In this document: piece by piece, positions 44,601 through 59,600 of the stretch
Position numbering within the stretch: position 1 is the stretch's first letter
How the letters are laid out: the number at the start of each line of letters is the position of its first letter
Source: Phoronis australis
Taxonomy: Eukaryota > Phoronida > Phoronidae
Assembly (NCBI GenBank): GCA_002633005.1
Contig: NMRA01000099.1
Coordinates: 4,944-68,943 of the forward strand
Direction: 5' to 3'
DNA length: 64,000 nucleotides
Translations under genes and position numbers: made by a program
Notes under the pieces: generated by a model
Database searches by the model: none
What the model was told of the DNA's origin: nothing
The model's input: the letters and a program-made list of their open reading frames with translations, nothing else

Positions 44601-47600
44601 CTCTTGTTCAATAATGTAACATTTGGACTCACAAAAAAACTTTTTTTTACAACATAATGTGCTTAATGGTATATCTATCCGTACAGAAAAAATCAAGTTG
44701 GCCCCCTGACATGGTCAGGACGAAACGACTGGAGCTACGTCCCATACAGTACAGTTACGCACCCTAAAATATCATTTACGGGTTGTTAAGGATAAGTAGG
44801 ACTTGTTTGCCAATCTTCTTGAGCGAACACGTGATGAGGTATAAGAAGACTCTTGATAACTCGTCGCACAGCCCTTGGGAATAGCATTTCTGCAAATCTT
44901 GTATGAGTCAAAGGTTGTAGTGATGGTACCTTACACAGTGCAGAAATTACACGGATGCGATTACTTCTGCGGGTACATATAGGCTACATAGGTTTTATTG
45001 AAAAGTTTGTGTATTCAGCCAAATTACAGCAATACTGCCAATTATATCTCAGAAAAGTACATATTTTCTGAAAGTTGAACGCCAGTAGAATTCCATTTTG
45101 GATTGTTGACCAATCTGCCCGCCATTAAATCCCGTATTCCGCACGCCCGCTCCTTTCGGCCGTGAGGTATAAGGTTATCTTGATTGTACAAAGGTGGCGC
45201 TGAGCACACGACAGGCTTTGCCGTATTTTGTCCTTCAGAACCGTCGGGAAGGGATCTTCTTCTTGGTTTAAGTGACCACACTCTCTCCAGAGTACCATGT
45301 CACTGTATAACAATGAAGATCAACAAAAACGAGAACGACTATAACAGGTTTATACATAGTTGACGTCACTTCAAAGGTCGGTTAACATAGCTAGATCGTT
45401 AACAGATAAGGCAGTCAGTAAGCGGGTGCTCCAAATGGAGGCACCCCATTATGTTACTTCAGAAAGGCAGATAGCTTGCTGACAAAGATATCAAGAGAAG
45501 GGACTGGTGTAATGCAGCCCGGAAAGTTATTCCAGTTCACGACTGTTCTAGGAAAGAATGTCTTTTTCCTGTAATCTGTCCAATTTTATAGTTGGATGAC
45601 CTTCTGGTACAGATGCCTGACACAGTAGAACCTGCGATAGGGGCAACATCAGAGTTGATGATCACTGACAGATTTTGCATCTGTGGCTATGGGTGGACCA
45701 TTTTATGGTTTCTAACACTGAGGAAAGAGAGGATAGACAATTGAACCGTCTCGAGACCCAACGAGCTGCTCTCCTCCGTAGTTTCTCAACAGCTGCATTG
45801 TCTTTTTGAGTATAAGGGTCCCAAACAGTAGAGGCGTATTCCAAGGTGGGACGGACCATTGTTTTATGTGCAAACTCCTTAGATCGTTGGCTGCTTACAC
45901 GCAAGTTTCGCCTAAGAAAGACCAGAGTTTTGTTTGCTTATGTGGGATGACCATTTGAGGTCATGCGAGATGGTGATTCCCAAATATTTAGCCTCCTTGA
46001 CCGACTTTACCGTGTGATTGTGAAGTACATAGGAAGTGGGCTGGATTTGGCGTTTTTGGTCAGGGTGAGGGTACTACACTTGCCTGGCTGGAAAGCCATA
46101 AGCCACTTGTCTTCCCACAGAGCAAGACTATCTAAATCCTTCTGCAGAGCCTCTCTGTCAGCGGCTGAGTTAGCAATGTTGTAACAAATTGTATCGTCTG
46201 CAAATAGTCTGATTTTACCAGACAGGCCAAGGGGGATATCGTTTATGTATAATAGAAAAAAGCAGGGGACTGATACTGAGCCTTGGGATACCCCAGACTC
46301 CACGGGTATACTTGACGACTTCTCGCCTCTGACAACTACAGTTTGTTGTCGTCCATTTAGGAGACTTTTTGATCCGGTTGTTAACAGTACCTGATATACC
46401 GTATTGGTTTAATTTGTGGATCAGCAAGGAGTGGTTTACCTTATCGAAGGCTTTACTAAAATCCCTTATGAGAGCATCTACACTATTACCTTCTTCAACG
46501 TGCTCACTAATCTCATCGATGAAGCTCAGCAGTTGGGTTTCACAACACATTTTTGAACGTAATCCATGTTGTTCCGGACATATGATGTTATTTTAGTCAC
46601 AGTGCTCTAAAATTGTCTGGATGATTATGTGTTCAAGCATTTTACACACTATACTGGTTAGTGATATAGGTCTGTAGTTCTCAGGTAAGTATTTTTTCTC
46701 CTTTTTTCTGAAAACAGGGGTTACTTTCGCATTTCTCAAGTCAGAAGGGATAATGCCAGACCTAAGTGATGATTCAATTATGAGGGTCAGAGCTGGGACC
46801 AGTTCCACTATATTGCTTTTAAGAGTGAGTGGGTGGATGTTATCAGAACCCACATACTTACTGGGGTTGAGATCCCTCATTAGTTTCTCAACACCCTGTA
46901 TAGAGACAGATGGTTATTTGGCAAGTAGGGTACTGTACATCAGTGTCTCGTGGGGACATCGTGTATGGAACTCGTCGGAGGTGAAGTTTGTCTTGGGGTT
47001 AAAGGCAGCTTGAAATTGTTTATTGAGGAGCTCAGCTTGCTCTTCGGCCTCTGTAACAAGTCTCCAACAATGTTTTAAAGTTGTGATTCCAGTATTATCA
47101 GATCTTGCAGATCTTATGTGAGACCAAAATGTCTTGTTGGGCTTGCTCATATTATTTACGTCACTGTCTGTGATTAGTGATTCCATATAATCCCAGTATT
47201 TTCTTCATAGCGACATCTGAACTATTCCTTTCAAACGTTTTAATTAGCAGAGGGTCGCTGGATCTACTGTTAATTTGAAGAGCTTATGTACATTGGTCTC
47301 TTCTCGTGATTAGGCCTTTTAGTTCCGGGTCAATCAAAGGGTAGCTAAGTTTGGATATATTGGTCGACAGCTATCTGCAATCTTTCTTTGAACCAGCGTC
47401 ACGAAGTCTCGGTGTTACTATTTATGTCAAAGGAAGAAGCCATATCATTGGATAGTTGTCTAAGTGCCAATCTTGGTTCATAACAGTTGGCGCGTTTAAA
47501 AGCATAGACTTCTCAAACAGGGGGGCGTTTTGGATAGGCGAGGAGCTGTAGTTCGAGAAAAACGCAGTCGTGTTCAGAGAGTCCTGGAAGGATCTCTGTT

Positions 47601-50600
47601 CTAGGCACAAGGTCTGGGAAGTTTGTGATAAAAAGGTATAGGGTATTTTCTCCTCGTGTAGGTTCTTTTAACATTTGTTCGAGGCCATAGTAAGCCAGGG
47701 CATCAATGAACAGATTATGTAAGCGTGGGTTTGAGGCACCAGGCTTCAAAACTGAAGTATTCCAGTCCCACCCTGGAAAGTTTAAATCGCCTCCAATTAA
47801 TATAACAGCGTTTTTAGGACTAGTAGCCTGAAGACAGGAGTCAGAAAATATCAGAAGGCTCGACTCGTCGCTAACATGTGGTCTATAGTAGGAGCATACC
47901 AACAGTTTGCGACGTCCTTTAAGTTGGATGCTTGCGCAGATGAGTTCGCAGTGTTCTCTGGAGAGTGATGTTTCTTCAGAGCAAGTGAAAGTATTTAGTA
48001 CATCAATTAAAACACCACCTCCATCTCTGTTGCGGTCCTTTCTGAACACTTGGTAATTGCTGGGAAATAATTCACTAATTTTAATGTTGTCATCCAGGCA
48101 GGTTACAGTTCCGATTATAACATCTGGTTTAATACTGTCTATAATATTAGTAAGTGCTGGGGCTTTACCAATCACTGATCTAAAATTGATGTTAAGGAAC
48201 GTAAGTGGGCGATGGGAATTCAAGTTTTGTCTCCTTGAACGTGTAGGAGTAGATGAATGTTGAGGAACAAATGGAGGTATAGTAGTTACGTCAGAGTAAT
48301 CTAGTGTAGGTTCGGCATTACTAGAGTTATTACTAGTCAAATAGGTCGAAGACTACGTCACTGTAATTTGCATTATCGCAATTTTCGCAGTGCCAAGATA
48401 TGCTAGTATCGCCCAGTTGGTGATACTGACCATTGCTAACACTCTGACAAGCTGCATGAAACCATTGACCGCATGTTTCACAAGCAATGCCTCGCTGTTC
48501 CCAAATGACCGAGAGATCACAGGTACCACATGGAAAACGTGAGCCACTGTCACTCATGATAATGCCTATGAGTAAGACTGGCAGTAGCAACATGGCAGAA
48601 ACAAAAGCTGGTGATTAGACCACTACGAGGGATAATAAGGCCTTGTATATGGTGTGCTAAGGATAATGTTTAGACAGATCAGAAGGGCAATAACTAACGT
48701 TAGGTCTTCTCAACCCTGGCCCGATCAGGGTGGGCACACACCACTAGAGCAATAGAATATCCCTTAAGTTAATAATTAGGTGTTAATAATTAGTAAAGAC
48801 TGAAAGCCATTATAGTTTGGTGAATGATATACCCGACAATGAGCATTGTGGACTAGTGAGGGGTATGGTCTGAAGTCAAGAACAAACACAAGTAAGGGCG
48901 GGTTTCCCGCCAAATGTGCTGACGGTTATCCAAGTAGAGCATAAATAATAGTACTACCTGAACTCCTGTTACCAATAAAGTAGATAGAACACTTGGAGTC
49001 TTTCTAGAATTGTAGTCACCAAGTTCGGACAACCTACAATGATAAAAACCAGTAAAACTTCGGAATTTAAGAGAGCAGAGAAGAACAGCGTCCATGTTAC
49101 GGAAGTGACGTCATACCTCCAATGAACTTGCTGTGACATCCCGAAACCATGCTTATTTATCCAGCTTATCGCACTTCCTTGAATCGGCATTGCGGATCAC
49201 AGCACAGCAGTAATATGATATAAAAATAAAGTATTCAGATGACAGATGCTAACATGTGAATCTCTATAGGAGCAAAAGCGGGGCTGCTGAGCTGCCTGTC
49301 GTATCTGGAGGTGTGCCGCTTATTGTATCTCACGGCATGGGAGAGCGATCAATGCGGATGGCGATAATTGGGTCACGTTACCATGTTTTTGTAATAATTA
49401 TCAAAAACAGATGTACATTGGTTACTAAACTATGCTATAAATAAATTTAATACATTTTGTTAGATGTAACGTTCAAGATGAGATTTCAAGAAAGATGTAG
49501 CACTTTTCAAAATTATTATTTGTTTTTCGTTTTGCAAATTTTGCTTCTTTTTCAGGAAAGTAATCAAAGTCCTTTATTTTGACAAGACCCTCATACAAAG
49601 TAGAACATTTTAAAAATAATTCCTAATAGCGTTTTAGAGAATAGTACATCAGGCGTAGTATCTTAAAGTTTCATATGAATCCTAGCAACCATTTTTGATG
49701 TGTGATGTTCCGAAGTTAGCCAAATTCTGCACAACTAATTGATTGAAATGACCTATTTGTTGAGTTGAAAAGATGCATTAAGAAAAATAGTTTGAGCATG
49801 CCATGTCTTTTTGATACTATCAATTTCTGAGATTTAAAACAACAGTAACCAAGGCGAACAAAACGAAAATGATTCACACTAATGGCAAAACGGACAAAGG
49901 TATATCGGGAAGTGGAGTGGACTATAAATCGTGTTTTTCATGTTATCCCACTCTGATTGTTCGTATACCAGTTCCTAAGTGTTGTTCACATGGTGAACAA
50001 ATGCACCACATCAATTCTAAAATGGTCAGGTTTACAGTTTGCATATTTAATGTGTTGCATGAAACTCTAACTCTCTCTTGCTACCGATAGGATCGCCATG
50101 CAACCGGAACATCTACGCCCTCTATTGACAGATCGGATGACTATGAGTTACTCCACAGTTCACAAAATCAGACACGGACCACGTTGAGGTTCCGAAGAAA
50201 ACTTGACACGTGTGACAATGACGACATGCTTATAAACGTAAGTATTATAGTCTGTTGGGAATTTTTAAATACCAGGCTTGAGACATAACATGAGTTTCTG
50301 CGCCCCCTTGTTTTTGTCAAAACGTCATATAAGGTTTGGAGACCTGTGTAATCTTTTTTGAAGAATGAAAAAGGTGGTCACATGACTAGCAACATCTTGT
50401 TATTGGCTTTGTGAGCGTAGTGCGAAGAAAGTAAACTACTCAGCAAGTAAGCTTAATTTACGTTGTGTCAGTCGTTTTTATAATGTGTTGGGTTCATTTT
50501 GTGGTAGTGAAACCAGTGATGTATTAGAGTAATGAAAAAGTCACGTGAACCGTGACGTAACACTGAAGCATTGCAAACTTTAAAATCAGCAATTTTACGT

Positions 50601-53600
50601 ATAACCATTTCCAAACAAAGCTCCATTCTTATTTTTTCAGTCGGATACTTTCCGCCTTATTTTCGCCTACGGGTCGTCTGATACTGTGTCTTATCACAAC
50701 TCCAACCGAGGCACAAAAAGCGTTTTACTTCTCGGAGCTATAACGCCTACCCCAGTCTTACCGAACGATGTCATCACGTGGGACTTTGATGTCAGCAACG
50801 TGAGTACAGTAACGATCTCTTTAAGTACTGCAATGTGGCAACGTTAAATGGTTTGAAACAAAACTTGCTTTTTGAAAGAAAAAAGGTTCTTAACCACTTT
50901 AACAATTTCCCTGTGTAAAGTCTGGAAACCAATCAAGAAAGGAAAATAAGTATGGTGGTGACATGAAGCAATATAAAGTTGAAAAATGCTGCTACAGGTA
51001 ATAAAACAGTTGAAAAGGCAGTGAAAAGATTAAACCAGTAGTGCATGTATTAAAAGGGTCCAGGTGTGTCGCCTTTGTGTGGACTTCTTCAGCTGCAAAT
51101 AGTTGCAAGCAACAGAATAAATCAAAATAAAACAATAAAACGGTACCATGTACAGTAGGGGGTCGCAGTCAAATGGCTACAGTGAAAGAAACAGCGGCTG
51201 TGTGTTCACAGACCTTGATGTAATGGGTAGCAAATCCGCTATTGCGGTTCAGACTTTAGACATGGACTTGATTATAAATAATGTTTTAGACTTCGTGCTT
51301 CCTTCTAGATTCTAGATTTCTAGACGGGTCGTCACTGATTCAAGCCGGGCTACTTAATTGTGGCAGTTCAACCGCTCTCTTTTAGTCGCCGCAGCAGTAT
51401 TGCCATAAAATTTCAAGCCATTTATTAACTCAAAACAAAGGATAAGAACGCGATTTCTTTCCTTTGAAAAAGTAGCAATACCTGCAAAGAAAATCGTTTG
51501 TAACCCCAGAATACGGTTTATAGCCGCGGGTTTAACTTAGAAAAATCGGGAGTCACGTTAAGGTACCGACGACGGGAGAGAGTGAACTTTGCGAAATAAT
51601 CACTTAAGTTAAATGGACGTCATCGAACCTGCTGATTCGAATTGGATTGTTACAATTTTTGATTCCAGCGATATTATTGAGCTTATTTTGTTTAAGGTTA
51701 CTGTGCCAGCAAAAGACACGGTGTATTGGTGTAAAGGCTTCAACGTGCCCTCATTGGCCAAGAAACATCACGTGCTTAAGGTCAGTGTAACTTCTTGATG
51801 TCAAGACAGAAACATGGTTTTTCAAGATCTGGTTCATTTCTGTGAACATAGAAGCACTTCATTGATTTTTTTAGCTTTGACGTTGACGCAGTTGAAAAGA
51901 ATCAGTTGTCATGGTAAAGAAACCAAAACCTAGTTCACTACTCGGGATCAAATAATTTCACGAGTACTTTACGAAACTTTACTTACATAGAAGCTTGCAT
52001 AAAAACGATTTTGGAGACGTTTGGTTAACCTATCATCAGATCATGCGCCGCGTAAATTGATGGAATTCAAATTTGGTTAGGAAGTTCAGTCAAAACTAGT
52101 AACGAGGCGTACTTGCTAATTCAGATTATTATTTGAATAACTGTTGTCGCTGACTGGAACAACTGGAAAAAATCTCCTCGTCCAGTGGACTGACAATCAT
52201 CCGTCTCCTATTAAAGAACCATTCCACGACAAAATCGAAATAAATAAAAAATCACTCTATGGGTCCTCTTCCACATTCAGCTTAAACTTTTGTATGTGAT
52301 CGTGGTGTGGCTCTGACACAAAAATCGCCGATTTTGCAATTGTTGACCTCTTAGCTTCTTACTTACAGGTCTTCAAAGATTTACGAAGAAAATGATTCGA
52401 TTTTGCATTCCGGAAACAACAATTTTCCTATAAAAATAGGTAGATTGCATACAATGAGAGAAAACGCATAATGGGATTAGTAAGTAAATATAATGATTTC
52501 CCTGCATTCATCATGTGACGGCGGACAGAAACCGGAGAAAGGGAAACTGGGGGGAGAGAAGAGCGAAATTCAAATCATAACATAAGCACAGACTTGTTTA
52601 ATTCATTCATAAGCGAGATGTGGGGGAATTAACTATGCACCAACGCCTTTTTCCAATTTGCAGTATGAACCTGTGATAACTCCCGGAAACGAGGCTCTCA
52701 CCCACCACATTATTATCTACGCCTGTTACGGAGATGTGAACACAACTGGTGCTCATTTACTGAATGCTGAACACTGCGGATTGATGCCAAATAACTTACA
52801 GCCCTCCTGTACGTCTGTCTTGTTCGCCTGGGCAATTGGAGGAGAGGTGAAGTCATATTTCAATTTTGTTAGGGAAACGCAATATAGTTAGAACATTTTA
52901 CAAAACCATGACTGTGTGAATTATGAAATAAGTGACTTCCTTTATACGTTTATCAATCCATTGACCTGTGACTGATGTTTTGACTGGCTGCTCTCCTTGG
53001 TACTTCAAGGAGTAGCAATAAACGCTCAAGATCTAATAGCGACTAATTAGCCTAAAGTCATACAATGATCAGCGGTGGCGCAATAACAACTAATCGTTTG
53101 TCAGATCTGTGTTTGATTGCAAAATCGTGTACTCTAGCACTTTAGGTTAAAGCCACGAGATATATAACTTCCAAATAACTGAAGAATGTGATGCTGGTTG
53201 TGGTGGATATTTAAACTACAATTCTTAAAGTACGTTCTTTTTCCAGGCTTTCTTTTATCCGTCTAATGTGGGACTACCCTTTGGTGATGACCAGCAACCG
53301 ACGTTTTTGCTTTTGGAAATTCACTATGACAATCCAACCAAGGCATCCGGTAAGTGGCTCATGCTACAAAAATACACTCTTTCCCACACAAGCTTTGACT
53401 CGCTCAAAATTACTGGATGTCAAGAAAAATAATAAGGTGATTCACTATTTTTCCCGCCCATTCCCGTTCCACTATGTAGGCATACTCACTGATGCCCACA
53501 AGTGGATTTCTGCTTGTCGTTCACCATCCGTACAGGAAGTGCTCTGACAGAGAATAATGCCACAAGGGCGTTGATGTCTTGATTGTTAACCAGATTTACA

Positions 53601-56600
53601 TGTTTTCTGTAAATTCATTAATACGCCCATTAAAATATTTCTACACGAGTACCATTTTAAAGTGCTTTTTGTTCACATTCCACACGCTTCACACACATAT
53701 TTCTAACATGACGGTGGGATTTTATTGCTTTATTAAAGAGGCCCTGTGTTCTAATTTTCAAATGTATCTGAACAAATATTGCAATGCCAAAAAGCATTGT
53801 TCGTTTTTCTCTGTAAACCGACTACTTTTGTAATTCATGGTTGTGGCGTTCGTTCTCGTGCGTTGGTCGGAGAAGCAAACTTTTGATTTGACCCACTTTC
53901 TCAACTTGTTCGCTTACTTTGATGTGAGTGACTTCAGGGTTCACAAAGAAACAACAGTTCGTTACTCCTTGAGATCAGTGCATGCTAGGTGCATAAAATG
54001 GCGTGCCATGACAAACCAACTTGTTGCAGAACTTGTTCTCGAGCAATGTGGAACTGTTAGTTCTCTCGAAGCCCTAAAAACTCCTCCAAATATGATTATG
54101 TAACAATGTGAAACCGAGCAATATGGAACTGTCAGTTCTTTCAAACCCCTAAAAACACCACCAGTCTGAGACACGAGTTCTAATTTTGATGTCTCGCCTT
54201 TTACAGTTATTTCTGAAAAATATTGCAAGGCCAAAAAGCATAGTTGGCTATGCTCTGTAACTCGGTCACTTTTGAATCATACCATTGCCGGTCCGCATCA
54301 GTTTCAGCCAAAGTTTGACTGGGTTTTTTTAAAGCTGCACAAAGCCACGTAAGCAGAGCTAAGCAAGGTTTGAAACGCCATGATTAGCCAAACGATAAGT
54401 AAAAATCAAGTCCCGCTTCGTTTTAGCTCTTCTTTTTTAAAAAAAAAACGAGCAAATATGCCTATAAATATCCCACCACCGACAACATTTCCAAAAAAGT
54501 GGAGACCAGTACAAACTATGGTTTTTGAACTCACTTCAATTTAGAAACATACAAAATCTCCCAGACTTTACAAGAAATTGCTAATTAATTATTAAACTGT
54601 ATAGGTCAGTGCAAAAACTGTGATCCTATCAATTAAATTACAAAATTTGTTTTTCTGTTCGCGGTCGTAAGACTTTAACACTTAAACTTTTTTGCTTAGA
54701 TATTTTATGTAATTGATAAACCTTCACTTTACATGAGACAGACCTCGTGATCAAGTCCTATCGACACGAGCGTTTTTCGAGTAAAATTGTACTGATTCCG
54801 TCACTTTGAAACCGAGCCGATATAAAATATTTTCTGAAGATTTCTGTTTAAGACTTGAATTTTGGCGTATTTCAGATTTGGTCGATTCTTCGGGAATGCG
54901 GTTGACTTTATCTCCAACACTGCGTCAGTATGACGCTGGGCTAATTGAGTTCGGCCATATTGTGTATCCAACGCAAGCAATTCCACCAAATCAACCATCG
55001 TTCACGTCATACGGGTACTGTGTGAGCGACTGTACAAAAGAGGTACGCTGTAGTCTCAGCTGGAGACAAATACTTTGATTTTCGCTTTTTGTCACATATT
55101 CGTACCAAACCCAATAAAGCAAATCGACTTTCACATGGAGAAAAAGAGGGTTTCCTTATGGTATTAATGTCAAGCAATCTTTCTTGCACGCGAAATTGGT
55201 CAGTGCTTTCTGTCGACTAGTTTATGCAAAGTCGTTCAAATTCGCCGTACATGCGCCTATCTTCCCAACTACCAATATACGCAACTACAGCTGGGACCAT
55301 GTTTAGACGGCCGTACTTCCAGACCGGTCATATCTCGACTGTGACGCCCTCTCCGCTCGCTCGCTTATAACACTGATGGCCTTCTACCTTTCCTTTCCTG
55401 ACACCCCTAATGCTCGAAATGCCCTCCATACTGACTGACCAACGAATCCCCTGCACCCAACTTCAACTGGCCAGTACCATACTCTCCACCCCCTCCTTCG
55501 ACATTCCTCGCACAACTCTTGATATTTTCCTTTCTTCCTTTCATGTGCTTCCTCTACCCGCTCTTCCCATGGCACTTTCAGCTCCATCAATATTACCTGC
55601 TTTCTTGCCGGTGACCACATCACGATGTCTGGTCTCATACCTGTCTCCGCTATCTCACTTGGGAAGGTCATCCTTCGGTACAGATCGCCGTGTTCAGTAC
55701 ACCTCCTCCTCCTGTCTGTCCCCGAGTTGAAGTACACGCCAGCACAAAATTAGCAAACTGTGGCCCCTTGAGCACTTTCCGCTCCTTGCGTTCCCTCTTG
55801 AGGCTCTCTGCCATCACCCCCAGCACCTGGTCGTGTCTCCAAGTATATCGCCCGTCTGATAACGCTGATAAACATGATGACAGTACGTGTTCCAGGTTTG
55901 CTGGCTTCTTACATACTAGACAAGTTGGATCTTTCACTAACCCCCACACACGCAACTTGATTGGGCTGGGAAAAACATCATACACCGACCTCAGCAAAAA
56001 CCTCAATCTACTCTCCTGCATTGTCCAGATCTCTTGCCACTTCAAACTCCTCTGTCTAACTCCCTGCCAATTCAGCCAACTGCCTTACTGCCTCGTGCCT
56101 GTTGCTCTGGCTCTTCTTGTTTCTTCTTCCATACTTCTCACTTGCTGCTGTATCATGCTACGTCTCTCCTTAGGACTCGCTTCTCCCCAACGTGCCTTTG
56201 GAAACAAACGAAGTCCTTGTCTGCCCACTGCAACTGTGCCTACTATATCATCGTGCCTGAGTCTTTCCTCTGCCTGCTAGACAGCTTGTGATGTTAGCCA
56301 CTTTCTTCCTCCATTGACCCTGACTCTCGTCAACACTGTCCCTCAGAGTTAACACTTGACGCACTTGACTTTAAAATCCTCCACCAGCGATGTGATGGGT
56401 AACTGAAGCTTGGACCCAGTGCTGTATAATCCTACACTGCTGAAACTCCTTGGTACACCCAACCACCTACGTAGAAAGAAGCTCAGTAGACGCTCCATTG
56501 CCTCTGTTGTTGATGATGGAACATTGTACACCAATAATGGCCACAGTGCCATAGCACTCCATGCTCATAAATCCAATGCTTTAAACTTGCCTGGCAATCC

Positions 56601-59600
56601 ACACTTATCCACTGCTGTCATCCAGTTTTCTACTTGGCCTTTGATGGCAGCCACGCTAACAACATCTTTGAGAGTATTGTCGAACCATTTTCCCAGGCTC
56701 ATCACTGGTTTTTCCTCACTGTTGGTATTACGTCGTCGCCTAGCCTGAATCTCGCATTTGCCAACTTACCGTCCTTAAGCACTTAACTCCTTGACGTTGA
56801 CGGCTTAAACTTCAACCTTGCCCATGCAATTATCCTCTCTAGGTCTTCCAGTGCCCATTTCCCTTCTTTGTAAGACTTGGTTGTCACAGTCAAGTCATCC
56901 ATAAATGCTCTTGTCGGTAGTTGTCTGACCCCTGACTTCATGAGTGGTCTTCTGCTCTTCCGCTCCACTGATTTCACAAGTAGGTTCATCGCTGCTGCGA
57001 ACAATATCACCTACAGTGCACATCCTGTTATTATCCCCGCCTCCAATCTTTGCCACGCTGTAACATAGTTACCCCCAGAGAGAACCTCATCTTGATGTTG
57101 TCAAATTAGCCCTGTAACATTCCTTTTACCACTTCTGTCACATGGTACCTGTCTAGCGTCAACATGACCACCTTGTGTGGCATGAACTATAAGCATTTGC
57201 CACATCAAGCCATAGTACAACCAGATTCCCTTTCCTTTCCTTAGCCTCCTTGATGATCTGGGTAACCACACTTGTATGCTCCATACATCCCGAGACCCCT
57301 GGAACGCCTCCTTTCTGCACTGTTATGTCGATATACTTGTTCGCCATCATAAACTCTGCCTTTCTCCTCGCTTCTATCGCCAAAAAGATCTTTCCTTCAA
57401 CATTCAGCAAAGATATTGTCCTGACGTCGTGCAGACCTTTCGCCTTGTCTTCCTTTGGAATAAAACATCCTTCTGCTTGGTGAAAACTTTCAGCTTACCT
57501 ACCTCTTCTCCACAAAAATCTAAGCAGCTTCCACATAATCTTGGCTAATCTTGGACAGCTCTTGTACACTTTATATGGCACTCCGTCTGGTCCTGGTGCT
57601 GACGATGATCTTGCCTTCTTTATTATTTGCATAACCTCATGAAATCTTGGTTGGCTCATGTCGAATTCTACAGTTAGTTCGTCCGGGTTAAATAATGGAG
57701 CAAATTCTCCAAGGTCGTCGTTCCTCTTGCTGTCACTGTAATTCTCCTTCAAAAACTTCTCCACTTCTTCTTTCTCACACTCCAAACTGCCTGATTTCTT
57801 CTTCCCAAGTAGTTTTGCCACGAACTGTTACGGATTTGCTGTAAATTGTGTCCGTTTCCTGGCTCCTTTTTTCCGACGTCACCGTGTCCTCTCGGCTCTT
57901 CGTAGGGTCTTCAGTCTCTCGCTTTGCAGTTAAGCCCTCCTTTTTATTCTCCTCTGCTATACAGAACCTTCTGATCAGCCTACGAAAATCTTGCCTAATA
58001 TTCATGGTCTCTGTCTCTCTCCTGTTTTTCTTGCCTTGACTCAGTGAATGCGTTCTGTTTTCTTTTAATCCAAAGCGGTCTGCTCCCATTGTGTAGACAA
58101 AGTTCGTCATACCTTGTCAACTTCTTATCAACATCCCCTGCTGATATGGTGTTAATCACGGTGCTCACGTCTTCTTCGAATTCTTGCCACGCTCTTCTAC
58201 TGTTGCTGGGTGGCCATTTAACTCTTCTCCTCCTTTCTTCTTGGCTTCTATTCTCCTCAACTTCTGCTGTTCTACCTTCAGATGCTGCATCTTTTCTGCT
58301 CCCATCGTCGCCTTCCTCTGTCATATGGAGGCTATGGTCGCTGTGGTTTGCATCCTGAACCACATCCTCCTCCGTCTGACCAGATTCCTCTGTGCGTTGT
58401 GACATTGTCGGCCCTGCGCGGCAACCCATCTTGCCTTGGTGATTCCTCAACCCCCTATAGTTCTTGCAAACTTCCCCGCACATACAGCTCATTGGGTTGT
58501 TCGACGCTCTTTGTTCACCAGTAGCTTCTGTGTTCAGTCTGACAATCCTTCTCACTTCTCTCGTCCACGGTGTTGACGCCGTTGAGCTCAGACATGATCC
58601 ACGTGTCACTCTTAGAGCTGTATACGTGTTCTGTCTCGTTGTCCGTGTTTGATCCTGTGTCGATTCCGTCTAATTCTTCCGTTGGGTCGCTCATCCTCCC
58701 CCATTCACGAGCGGCACATGGGGGTATTTCTTAAAGTATCTGTCTATAGCGATCATAAACAGGTTCCCCCCGCGGGAGATATGCTTCGGCCTCCCAAGCC
58801 TTCACATCTTGAGATGCTGGTCTCTCCCAGCTGCTTCCTGTCTCTCTAGGTTGTCAATTTGCTGTTCCCAGTCGTCAGCCAGTCTTTCCTAGCAGTCACG
58901 GTCTCCAGAACGAAATTACCTTTAAACGCTCTGATGTAATTGGCGCCAGTCTTGTCTTCAGGTGGATAGTCTCCGTCCTCAGCCGTTTCGGCGCTGTCCA
59001 TAACGACCTCTGGAGGTGAGCCAACCGAGTTGATCAGGCTCGGTCCAGGACTGTATGGCTCGTCTCGTCTCTCCTACAACTTCACTGGTGCAGCATCAGG
59101 AGCCTGCCTACTTCCCCTAGACTTTTGCACCACTGTTCCCTCCTCTTCTTCCTTATCCACTATGATGCCCTCTCCGCTCGCTCGTTTATAACACTAATGG
59201 CCTTCTTCTTTTCTTTTCCTTTCCTGTCACCCCTAATGCACGAAATGCCCTCCATACTGACTGCGTGCTCTCTTAGTCACATTGAACACTTACGAAAAAG
59301 ATGTTCATACTTGAATGACTCAAAATGTAAATTGATGGAGTTAATTGAGACTACTGCAAAGACCTGAGTGAAGTATTTGCTCTATCAATTGCAGGGCCTG
59401 GCATCTGAACCTGACGGCATCAAGATATTTGCAGGAGCTTTGCACTCGCATTTGCTGGGAAGGAAGATGCGTTTGCGTCATATTCGCAACGGCATTGAAC
59501 AGGAGCCCATGTTTGCAGACAACAATTACGACTTCAACTATCAAGAAATGGTTGTTAGGAAGAAAGAGAAAGTTGTTTTGCCGGGTGACGAATTTCAGAT

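Larger units (their letters stand above)
55343..59263 (-). mobile_element. LINE with restriction-like endonuclease (R2/NeSL/Utopia group), head-to-tail
   Basis: Minus-strand order: an N-terminal zinc finger CGEVCKNYRGLRNHQGKMGC (near 58440-58500) and a Glu/Lys-rich region. RT pieces follow: SAPGPDGVPYKVYK near 57570, LVVLWLDVANAY near 57200 and FMDDLTVTT near 56890. Then a thumb segment, a CX2CX7HX4C knuckle (CLVCKKPANLEHVLSSC, near 55920), and finally a PD-(D/E)XK nuclease motif RPDIVMW...MELKVPW (near 55600). These are hallmarks of early-branching site-specific LINEs. Several frameshifts make it inactive. Its last ~95 bp (55343-55437) recur at 59164-59263, at its 5' side. Confidence 0.8.

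Noticed and set aside
55690-56280. 196-codon plus-strand open frame
   Set aside because: It is the antisense of the LINE endonuclease and knuckle region. The minus-strand reading has clear family motifs and this one has none.
57848-58850. Several plus-strand frames rich in Ser, Leu and Cys
   Set aside because: They are antisense shadows of the Glu/Lys-rich N-terminal region of the LINE.
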